A stretch of DNA of 64,000 nucleotides from Antedon mediterranea (lineage: Eukaryota > Echinodermata > Crinoidea > Comatulida > Antedonidae), in contig NC_092671.1 of NCBI RefSeq assembly GCF_964355755.1, positions 4,415,001 through 4,479,000 of the forward strand, in the 5' to 3' direction. Each line of letters opens with the position of its first letter. The stretch's first letter is position 1. The notes under the pieces are model-generated. The model saw only the letters and a program-made list of their open reading frames with translations. It ran no database searches and was not told the DNA's origin. The position numbers and the translations under genes are program-made. Below are positions 54,841 through 64,000 of the stretch, piece after piece.

Positions 54841-54913
54841 AAACAAAATAATTATAACATTTTGTTTTATATTTCAAAATGTAATGGTCATAAGTTATCT
54901 ATAATTATAACAT
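54841..54913 (-). repeat. Receptor G 3' flank
   Basis: ATTTCAAAATGTAATGGTCA and nearby words recur in the 3' flank of the relic at 1858-1908 and at 29240-29280, so the 3' flank was duplicated with the receptor. Confidence 0.6.
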
Positions 54914-55981
54914 TCAGACACTGACAGTACGTGCAGATATTTTCCTCCTGAATAAGCTATAGAATACGTCAACAAATGCTCGTCTAAAAGTTTCATTTAC
55001 TACATTATATATCAACGGATTTACGGAACAATTTATAATTATTCCCAACTGAAAGACAATGAAAAGCAAATCTAAATCCGATTTAAGAATTTTAAAGAAA
55101 AGAAGCATGCCGAACAAAATAAACGGTGTAATGCAGAAAACATAAAATGTGACTGTCACAAAAACTGTCCAGAATATCTTCCTCTCAGATTTTGAACGTG
55201 GATCGTTGTTGCGTAATTTTGCCACAATATTGCGCGATTTTCTTAAAGAATGAATTATAAGCAAACACAAAATAATAATGATCACATTTAAGATTATAAT
55301 GAAAAACAAACCAATAATGAGCAAAATTCCATATAGTTTATAGTTGTTTGGCTTTACAATACATATAGTTGCACGATTTGAGATACCTCTATACATGTCA
55401 GGCCAAGGAAGAATGACGGATACTCGTTCGTAAATAACAAAATGTACAGTGTTTATCGAGAAACTGAAAATCCATATAAGTGTACAGACTTTTACAGATC
55501 TTGAGAGAGTACCAAATTTACTCGTTTGAAATTTATAAGGTCTACAAATTGCCATATAACGTTCAACCGAAAGCCAATATATCGTTAAAAAGCCTACAAG
55601 TCCGAAACTATAAGGAAAGAAAGTCAACGCTTCACATATCCAGTTGTGCTTCAGTACTTCATCAATCATATATGGTACAGGAATGAACCAATTTCCATGT
55701 AATCCAATGGGTATTAAAATTAACATAAGCGTATCAGCTATTGCTAAATTGGCTAAATACACGTAAAATGAAGAGTGTAATTTACACACTATAACGATAA
55801 ATGTCATTATGTTTCCCACAATGCCTAAAGTGACAACAACAGGAATGATATTGTAACGTAAAATCTTCAAAAAGTCACTATACAGAAACATATCTATGTA
55901 AGCATCATATCGACTCGTGTTTGACGTTGAATACGCTTGTCCAGATACATCATCAGACGCATTGTCATCTGAAAGTGACAT
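54914..55981 (-). CDS. Rhodopsin-class GPCR, receptor G
   Basis: An intact 355-residue receptor and the most diverged open copy. Glycosylation sites are NAS 7-9 and NTS 21-23. N57 lies in GIVGN, D83 in LAIADT. A longer TM2-TM3 loop (HGNWFIPVPYMIDEVLKHNW) is followed by C116. ERY is at 140-142, WPDMYRGISNR from 193, C207 in loop 2, CITP in TM6, NPLIY 321-325 and ARTVSV at the C-terminus. TM3 (FFPYSFGLVGFLTIYWLSVE) and TM5-TM7 differ most from A-C, while loop 2 and the IC3/TM6 start (RSKSERKIFWTVFVTVT) stay constant. Pieces matching its loop and N-tail occur as relics at 1654 and 29316. Confidence 0.92.
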   Translation of the reverse strand: MSLSDDNASDDVSGQAYSTSNTSRYDAYIDMFLYSDFLKILRYNIIPVVVTLGIVGNIMTFIVIVCKLHSSFYVYLANLAIADTLMLILIPIGLHGNWFIPVPYMIDEVLKHNWICEALTFFPYSFGLVGFLTIYWLSVERYMAICRPYKFQTSKFGTLSRSVKVCTLIWIFSFSINTVHFVIYERVSVILPWPDMYRGISNRATICIVKPNNYKLYGILLIIGLFFIIILNVIIIILCLLIIHSLRKSRNIVAKLRNNDPRSKSERKIFWTVFVTVTFYVFCITPFILFGMLLFFKILKSDLDLLFIVFQLGIIINCSVNPLIYNVVNETFRRAFVDVFYSLFRRKISARTVSV

Positions 55982-56284
55982 TTTTCTTGTTTCTGAAAAT
56001 ATTTTAAATACTTTGAAAGACTTGTTAGATGTCCCGTCTTCAGTTACATCACATGCATTTCAACAGCATTGACATTTTTTGCTGTTTTCGCAATACAAAA
56101 ATGATCTTGTGTAATAAAATAAAACGACGTCGAATTTAATATCAACTGAATTGATTGGTTGCTTATAAAATATTGTAGATAGTTCCGTGATAAAAACAAT
56201 TTACATACCAAGAGTCAGAATACTACTGGGCAAGAGGATGTGTTCATAACGTAGAGGTATGTGCTATAAAAGATACCAAGTTCA
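55982..56284. other. Receptor G upstream
   Basis: No GAGGGCGCTC box in the first 300 bp. A partial second N-terminal-like word (AGTTACATCACATGCATTT) at about 56042 hints at a decayed receptor start. No gene. Confidence 0.4.
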
Positions 56285-56350
56285 TCTGGATGACAAATAT
56301 TATCTCGATTTGATATTCCTCTATACATATCAGGCCAGGAAAGAATGAAT
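56285..56350 (-). pseudogene. Receptor loop-2 relic at the duplication junction
   Basis: The minus strand encodes SWPDMYRGISNRDNICHPDE, the loop-2 motif plus the downstream cysteine. About 65 bp remain. It ends about 6 bp before the second copy of the 7.6-kb segment begins. Confidence 0.85.
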
Positions 56351-57490
56351 GAAAGAATTCTCCCGATGATGTGATAGAATCAGTGCTAATGTTAAAATAC
56401 ATGGCAAAATAAGAGAGGGCGCTCTATTTAACAATTTTGGAGGGGCTGTTATGAGTGTAATTCAGCAGGCAATAATAATTGAATCAAGATCCAAAAGGCA
56501 ACATTATACATGAATTCATATCTAAAAATAAACAGAATATATAAGTTATAAATGTGAGGGCAAACTTACAATCTTAGGTGCTAAACAGATTAAAATATAC
56601 AGTGTAGGGGAGATCACGTGATATACGTTATTTAAATGTTCGTCTGTTCTGAAACAACATAAAGGGTGTGATAGCTATGACAGTTTTCGCTTTGAAATAT
56701 TCCTTTTGTAATTAAAAACAAGATTAAGAACTACGCCCTTGACAATACTGAAATAATTAATAAATATGCATCCGGTATAATCTATTGTCATTTCACTTCA
56801 GTTATTAGTAATCTACATTATTTTATGAATAATTCACAACTTCTGAAAAACTTTAAATTAAATTAAACTTACTAACTGAACGACTATATTATAATAACAT
56901 TGAAAGAAAACAAATAGACGAGCATGTACGGAAACAGCACAGTTATCGTAACTGTAACTGTATCAAGTTATTTTGATATACTGACCGCACACTTTCACGT
57001 AATCATTTTAGCATTTTAAAATGTAATGGTCATAAGTTACCCATAATTATGCATTATTATAAATTTAAATTATTCTAGTTGTTCAAAACTACTTCATCAA
57101 TCATATAGAGTACCGGAATTGTTCTATTTTGGAATTATTTCTCCCAGACTAATATTCTTTTTCGCAATAAAATCTATCTTTTCAAATAAAATAAAGTAAG
57201 ATAAGTTGATGGTATATTCATTAAATGCATTGGCTGTTTACAATAGAGAGGTGGGATACATCACATAATAATAATATACAAATAAATATGTTTGTTTAAA
57301 ACGTAATATATCAACTTAATCTTATCAAATCATTATCCTCATTGCTTTGAATTATAACAAATCACATTTTATACAATTGTGCATCAACTAAATGACTAGT
57401 TCCACAATCAATGGGCTTAATGGTAGGCCTAGTCTTTATTAAGTTTACTTATTTATTACCGTTTTTCATTATTGTATGGTTTTTGTACAA

Positions 57491-57957
57491 ACTTTAATGT
57501 AGGCTTCTTTAAAACGACATGTACCTAAACGATTTGCTACAAAAATACTACAGTACTCACCATGTTAGTTTATTTGAGACACCTCTATATAAATATCAGG
57601 CAAAGGAAGAATGACCGATACTCGTTCGTGACCAATACAAAACTGGACAATATTGGTCGGCAAACAAAATCTATATATTGCGCAGAGTACCAAATCCACT
57701 TTTTTTTTTATTTATAAGGTTTACAGACTGCCATAAAACGTTCAACAGAAAGCAAAACAATCTTAACAATCGATACATGCCAGAGGCAACAGCAGTAAAG
57801 TAACTCGTCAGTTAAAAAATCAAGTTTTCCCATCTATGTCATGAACTCAATGTACAAAAAGGTGGCCACAATTAAAGACATTGTATCAGTTATTGCCAAA
57901 TTCGCTAGATACACGTAAACTGATTTGCAAAATTTACTCACTATACTATAAATGTCG
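57491..57957 (-). pseudogene. Receptor pseudogene (TM1 to ECL2), second copy
   Basis: Counterpart of 29718-30184, with the same T-run expansion and the same indels. The damage therefore predates the segment duplication. Confidence 0.85.
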
Positions 57958-57960
57958 GGA

Positions 57961-59138
57961 CTTCACGAAACACGACGGGAAGCCACAGGACGGTGCTCAT
58001 GAATGTTATTTATGCATGAAATAATATTTGAACTTCTAATTTAATTGTTTAATAAATAACATTCTTACTGGGTTAAAATGGCTCTGGATAAAGGTAATTG
58101 TGTTTTGTCTGTGTACCTCGACCTGTTGGCAACTTTTGATACCATTGATCATTCTATTCTTATTGCAAGACTCTCGTCTATTGGTATCCGTGGAGCTGCT
58201 CTGACTTGGTTAAAGTCATATTTGGAAGCAGCAGGTCAAGATTGGTAATGTCAAATCCACCTCTATCGACCTGAAATGCGGTGTCCAGTATTGTTTTTAG
58301 ATAACATCTGGCCCTTGAGTGACATCATTATATTGTGTCCAATATCATGTGTACGTAGATGACTCGCAACTGTACATCAGCTTCAATCCAGCAGAGTTTA
58401 ATGAGGCGAAGTCGGTTATCAAAGCTTGTGTTGTTGATTGGCTAACTAAAAACATGCTCTGTTTTAACCCTGGTAAAAGAGAAGTCTTATATTTTCATTC
58501 AAAACAAGAATTTGCACATAGCTAGAAACATCAGTATTGGCAACACCCCAATGACACCATCGTTGGAGGTTAGAAATATCGGAGTCTCAACAATTACTAA
58601 GTCCAGACTTATCAACAACATTAGTAAATCTGTTACCTACCACCTTCGTAACATAAGATCAATTCGCAAATCCTTAACCCACTACTCGCCTATTAAACTT
58701 TTCCACGCATTAATAACATCACGGTTAGACTACTGCAATGCCATTTTGTTTGGTCTACCAAATAAAGAACTTAATAAACCACAACTTATTTTAAATACTG
58801 TATCCGGCACTTCAAGATTTGCTCATATTACACCAATATTATATAAACTTCACTGGCGTTCAATTAAACAACGAATTGTTTTTAAACTAACACCATCATA
58901 TATTTCAAATTGAATTATACGTAGATCTTCAGTTTGCAAAAGATCTCTTAGGTCGACCACTAATCGAGCGTTTGCAGTTGCAGCTTCTAAACTGTGGAAC
59001 AATCTTCCTTCCTATTAAAAATGATGCATCCTCTTATCATTTTCAAAAACACTTAAAACAAATCCTTTTTCTTTCTATTTTTTCTCTCAGCGCTTTGGGA
59101 CAATCTTTTGATCGCTATATAAATACATTTATATAACA
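57961..59138 (+). mobile_element. Degenerate L2/CR1-type LINE, second copy
   Basis: Counterpart of 30188-31365. The translated pieces (58319-58525, 58512-58913) are identical in sequence to those of the first copy, including the VDD variant and all stops. Confidence 0.85.
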
Positions 59139-59689
59139 CCTAAATAAATTCCTGTCATTTGATTGGACGAATGTGGGTCACATGGCGTGCAATAGTACGC
59201 ACTATTCAACGATCATTATTTGTATAGTATATAATATAATATACATTATATTACCGGGGTATCCTCTAAACGTCTCGATTGATAAAATGCGTTCTTTAAA
59301 ATGTATATTGGACCTACGGTCCTTATCCGAGAAGACTTGTTTCACAACCATAACTGGAGCGATATGCCAATATTGATGGATCTTTGGGTACTTGTCATTT
59401 TGACATGACTCGTAACAGTCTTTTGATCTTAAGTCTGGCTGCTACAAATACCAACAGTACTGTACGCTTACTATGTGCATTATTCTTCGCGGCGTGCGAT
59501 GTCTGTTAAGGGAGGTGGACCTGATCGTATCGCAGCCACATATAACAACTTTGATCTCCAGAGCTCAGAATCCTGTTGCTAGATTTCTTTGGTCAAACTT
59601 ATAAGCTGACCGTTACGTAAACGAGATAATGACAACATGTTATTTCAAATTTCAAAATGTATTGGATGTAAGTTAAGCATCTATCAACT
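59139..59689. repeat. Receptor 3' flank, second copy
   Basis: Counterpart of 31366-31916; no difference noticed. Confidence 0.75.
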
Positions 59690-60049
59690 TTACACACTAA
59701 CAGTACGTGCAAATGCTTGTCTAAAAGTTTCATTTACTACATTATATATTAAAGGATTTACAGAAGAATTTAAATATATTCCCAAACGACAAATATCCAA
59801 AACCCAATATAAATCAGATCCAAGAATATTTAAAAAGAATAATAATGGGAACAAACAAATCGGTGTCATGGAGAGAACATAAACTGCGACTGTCACAAAA
59901 ACTGTCCAGAATATTTTCCTCTCAGATTTTGAACGTAAGTCCGTCTTGCAAGAATTCTTTATACCATTTCGGGATTGTCTTAAAGAATAAATCATAAGAA
60001 AACATAAAGTTACAATAATCAAAGAGTATATTAACAACAACTTGAAACA
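59690..60049 (-). pseudogene. Receptor D pseudogene 3' part, second copy
   Basis: Counterpart of 31917-32276, with the same deletion before FARTVSV and the same LINE junction. Confidence 0.9.
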
Positions 60050-63000
60050 ACTGGTACGTAGACGGAAAAATGTATTCTACGTAAAATGTAACATTTTACA
60101 ACTTTTTCCAGCACAGAACTTTCGAATGGATCAATCTACATAATGACTGACGAGAAATCTGCTGTTTTTGTTACACGAAGAAGAACACTATATTTGGACA
60201 GTAGTTAGGTTATATTGAACATTACACATGCTCTCTTTTATTTATAATATTTATATTCCTTTTCTTATCAATGTAAACTTACTTAATATGTTTGAAATAA
60301 ACGATAATTTAGCATCTAATTTAAATATAGAATACACAAATCACAAAGCAATTACTCCCGCCGAACTCTTAGACAGCTATGGCTCCCGGTTTGCTCAAAA
60401 GTCTACATTTTCTATATCAAGTCTTAATGTACGATCTTTAAATCATCAACTTAATGAAACGATTTTACTATATGAAACCGTACTTAAAAATAAGTTTACA
60501 TTTATTGGATTAACTGAGATTTGGAACATTGATGATAAAGACAAATACCAATTGAGTTCCTACAATTTCGAGTACATCTGTCGTGAGTTCGGTAGAAGTG
60601 GTGGCGTTGCTGCCTATATCCATAGTTCAGTTAAGTATAGACGTCTTGATATAAATATTTGTAACTCTGAATCATTGTGGTTTGAAGTATGTGATGGGGG
60701 TAAAATGTACGTGATAGGGGTAATTTATCGAAATGTTAATTCCAACATAAATGAATTTAGAGAAGACCTCTTAGATACCTTAAAACAAATGAAAGTCAAC
60801 AAAAAACAATGTATACTAATGGGTGATTTCAATATAAATCTTTTTAATGTTAACAACACTGATATAAACTCATATTTAACGGCTATTGAATGTTTAAATA
60901 TGACTCAGTTAATAGAATCGACAACCCGTCCTGCATCCAACACCATAATTGACCACATATATAGTAACATTATTTGTAATAGTACAATATCTGGGACGAT
61001 GTCGTGTGACATATCCGATCATCTACCAATATTTGCAATTTTTGAAAATAACATTGACATTACTTCTAATGATAAGTATTATTATAAATCAAGATGTTAT
61101 AAGCATTTTAACAAAAATGATTTTTTAAAGGATTTATCTAACATGTCATGGGAATCGGTTTATTTATGCAATGATACAAACTTGGCCTACGATAGATTTA
61201 ATACTAAATTCAAAAATATTTGTGATAAGCATGCGCCAATAAGAACGATGTCATTAAATCATGTAAATAAGAAAAAAACCATGGATCACCCGAAATATTA
61301 AAAAATCTATTAATAAAAAAAACAAGATGTACCAGAAACTAATTAAAAGTAAATTTGATAATTCTGATTTTATAAAATATAAAAAATACCGAAATACCCT
61401 TACAAAGGTGTTAAGAACTGCAAAAAGAAATTATTATTCACATATGTTTTCAGCTAACGCAACAAATTCAGTAAAAACGTGGAAGATAATAAATGATGTA
61501 CTTGGTAAAAATAAATTAAAATCTGTTAATGCTATTCCTGAAAAACTAATTCGTAATAATAATGATGGGACAACATCAATAGTAGATAATCCGGACGAAA
61601 TTGCTAATGTATTTAATGATTATTTTGTTGGCGTAGCCGATCAACTTGCAAACGAAATTCCCCCCTCACAAAAATGTTTTTCTCAGTATCTGGCCAATCC
61701 CTTACCAAATTCTTTTTTTCTTGAATCTATCACTGTTAATGAGGTATTTAATTTAATTTGTAAAATCGACCAAAATAAAGCAACTGGATCAGATGATCTA
61801 CCAGCAAAATTAATTTCAATTGCAGCATTACATATTTCAAATCCCTTGTGTTATATATTTAATTTATCATTTAATAACTGTATATTTCCAAATCTTTTAA
61901 AGTGTGCTCGAGTTCAACCAGTCTTTAAAAAGGGGTCAAAAGAAATACCTGGAAATTTCCGTCCTATCTCAATTTTACCAGTTCTCAGCAAAATACTTGA
62001 AAGGTTGTTTTGTGACAGGTTAACAAGATTTTTTGAGAAATTTAATTTATTTTATTTTCATCAATATGGGTTTCGAAAACGTCATAGTACTAAGTTATCA
62101 TTAATCAATTTAGTTAACACTTTGCTTTCTGATATTGATAAGGGTAACGTGTCACTTGGTATTTTCGTAGACTTCAGCAAAGCGTTTGATACTATATTAA
62201 TCACAACATTTTAATTTCAAAATTATTTAATTATGGTATTCGAGGAAAAGCATTGTCATGGATAACCGATTATTTAAAGAATAGATCCCAATATGTATCA
62301 TTTCATAATAGCCATTCTCAAACTAGGGAAATACCTCATGGAGTCCCACAAGGCTCGGTGCTAGGACCTTTTTTTAATTTATATTAATGATATGCCAAAT
62401 TCAACAGATTATTTTGATTTTCGTTTATTTGCTGATGACTCCAACCTATTTCATTCATTTTCATCAGATAAAATAGACCTTAATATAGCGAATGAACATT
62501 TATATAAAGTATGTGAATGGTGTATTGTAAATAAATTAACAATCAACTATATTATTATTATATTACTATAAATTATTAATAAGATAGGCTCACTTTTTGT
62601 TAACGATATAGTAATTAATGAGGCTGAGACTGTGTCGTTTGTTGGAGTATCACTTGATAATAATCTTACATGGAAAACTCATCTCAACAATTTATGTAAA
62701 ACATTACGTACAAAAATAGGTATTTTTTATAAGTTAAGGTATTTTCTTCCTCAAAGTATATTAATGTTAATTTATAAATCATTTATTTTACCACTAATTA
62801 CCTATGGTATTGAAGTATGGGGAAGTACACATTTAAGTTACTTAAACCAAGTTCTACTTATTCAAAAGATGTTCGTTCGCTGTGTTACGTTTTCTGATTT
62901 TAGAGCACATTCTATACCTTTGTTTAAGCAATTGTTGATTTTAGATGTGTTTAAATTGTATGAGTTGCATGTGCTTAAATTTATTTCCGATTTATTTTAT

Positions 63001-63262
63001 TCTACATTACCTCATCATATTATACTATACTTTAACTATGTAAACATTCCATTTAACACCCGATTTAATGACCCGTTTAATCCCTCAATCCCCTTTTGCC
63101 GTACGACTCTATCTCAAACCAATATAACATACCAAGGTCCCAAACTCTGGAATAAACTCCCAGTAAATATTTTTTTTTGGTCTTTTGTCTTTAGTTTTGA
63201 TTTTATGTATGTGAAAAAGAACTAACAAGAAAGAAAAATAATAAAGATTATTATATTACATC
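60050..63262 (+). mobile_element. CR1/L2-like LINE in receptor D, second copy
   Basis: Counterpart of 32277-35489. All four frame breaks are shared. One difference was seen: C at 61700 against T at 33927, changing Leu to Pro in the spacer before the reverse transcriptase core (ANPLPNS against ANLLPNS). Confidence 0.92.
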
Positions 63263-63905
63263 CAAAACGCTGTAAATCCTCCAATGTAGGTTTGCTTTAT
63301 ATGACAGAAAGTTTCGCGATTATACATATCAGGCCAAGGACGAATGACGGATACTCGTCCGTAAAAAAAAGTTGTACACAATTCACCGACAAAATATCCA
63401 TATAACTGCACATATTTTTACAGATCTTGAAAGAGTACCAAATCTACTTCTTTGAAATCAATAAGGTCTACAAACTGCCATATAACGTTCAATAGAAAGC
63501 CAAAAAATCGTACAAATTGCTACATGAAATGCAACCAAAGTAGAGTAAGCGATCAAGTAATCGGACAGTTCACAATTTTTCCAATGTATTTCAATCGTAT
63601 CGTATGTCGATATTAACTTAACTTTCCAAAAGGGTGCCTTTAAAGATAATTAAAGATATTGTATCAGTTATTGCCAAATTGGCTAGATACACGTAATTGC
63701 GTAATTTACTCACTATAACAATAAATGTCATGATATTGCCGACGATTCCGAAAGCGACAACAATAGGAATAACAATGTTAAGTAAAATCATTTCCAAGTC
63801 AGTTGGTAAGAACGTATCAATATAAGCATCATATTGACTCGTGTGAGATGCTGAATACGCGTATTCGGTTACATTATAGGATGCATCGTCGACTGAGCAT
63901 GACAT
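63263..63905 (-). pseudogene. Receptor D pseudogene 5' part, second copy
   Basis: Counterpart of 35490-36132, with identical translated N-tail and TM1-TM2 and identical indels. Confidence 0.9.
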
Positions 63906-64000
63906 GTTTTTTCTGAACTTTTTCTCGGACTTAATTATCGTGTATATATATAAACTATTAAAGTTTTCACTTCTTTTTCTTATCGAAATATATTTTTACT

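Larger units (their letters stand above)
56356..64000. repeat. Duplicated segment, copy 2 (runs off the window)
   Basis: Same sequence as 28583-36227 shifted by 27,773 bp. It includes a GAGGGCGCTC box at 56415-56424, TCACGTGA at 56624-56631, both receptor pseudogenes and both LINEs. The left 775 bp carries 11 differences and the rest almost none. If tandem, copy 1 would span 28583-56355 and the junction is here. Confidence 0.93.

Noticed and set aside
1-64000. CRISPR array, prophage or bacterial defence system
   Set aside because: No evenly spaced short direct repeats with unique spacers and no bacterial-type gene organisation. The tandem repeats present are transposon satellites or minisatellites.

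Overview
This is an AT-rich eukaryotic window holding a tandem array of intronless rhodopsin-class G-protein-coupled receptor (GPCR) genes. All lie on the minus strand and are embedded in dense, nested transposon debris. The likely source is a marine invertebrate, most probably an echinoderm. The reasons are lineage-expanded single-exon GPCRs like the sensory GPCR expansions described in sea urchin, many CR1/L2-type LINE pieces, and the very frequent palindrome GTAGGCCTAC. The taxon is an inference. I saw no bacterial-style operons, rRNA, CRISPR array or conventional multi-exon host gene.

The receptors. Five copies have open frames: 3646-4686 (A), 13701-14726 (B), 27387-28481 (C), 41885-42994 (F) and 54914-55981 (G). 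All share a short N-tail, N1.50, D2.50, an ERY motif, a conserved extracellular-loop-2 motif (WPDMYRG[I/V]SNR), NPLIY in TM7 and, in A, C and G, the C-terminus ARTVSV. At least eight broken copies or relics lie between them (about 1.65-2.17 kb, 13.57 kb, 24.2 kb, 26.7 kb, 29.3-30.2 kb, 31.9-36.1 kb, 39.6-39.9 kb, 49.35-51.3 kb, 56.3 kb). 5' flanks (with a GAGGGCGCTC box and often TCACGTGA) and 3' flanks are duplicated along with the genes, sometimes without a gene.

Layout. 1-3.6 kb: a repeat of about 175 bp and a split receptor relic. 3.6-9.5 kb: receptor A, an inverted-repeat element, two LINE tails, a minisatellite. 9.5-13.7 kb: an orphan 5' flank cut by a Helitron-like element full of tandem repeats, a tRNA-like repeat, a LINE tail. 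13.7-19.2 kb: receptor B and a LINE carrying a nested element. 19.2-23.1 kb: a 3.9-kb inverted-repeat element. 23.1-28.6 kb: two paralogous flank blocks and receptor C. 28.6-36.2 kb: first copy of a duplicated segment with two receptor pseudogenes, one split by a CR1-like LINE. 36.4-39.6 kb: intergenic DNA and a MITE. 39.6-43.2 kb: a receptor fragment, a 1.06-kb long-TIR element with 9-bp target duplications, receptor F. 44-47.2 kb: a Helitron-like element nested inside another. 47.2-54.6 kb: intergenic DNA, a receptor pseudogene split by a LINE with a 16-bp target duplication, another Helitron-like element with a SINE, an antisense LINE. 54.8-56.35 kb: receptor G. 56.356-64.0 kb: second copy of the 28.583-36.227 kb segment at a constant offset of 27,773 bp.

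Together, the window reads as an actively duplicating and decaying receptor cluster. Duplicate flanks give empty sites for many insertions, and the constant-offset copy suggests a 27.8-kb tandem duplication whose junction is at about 56,356. All comparisons were made by eye.
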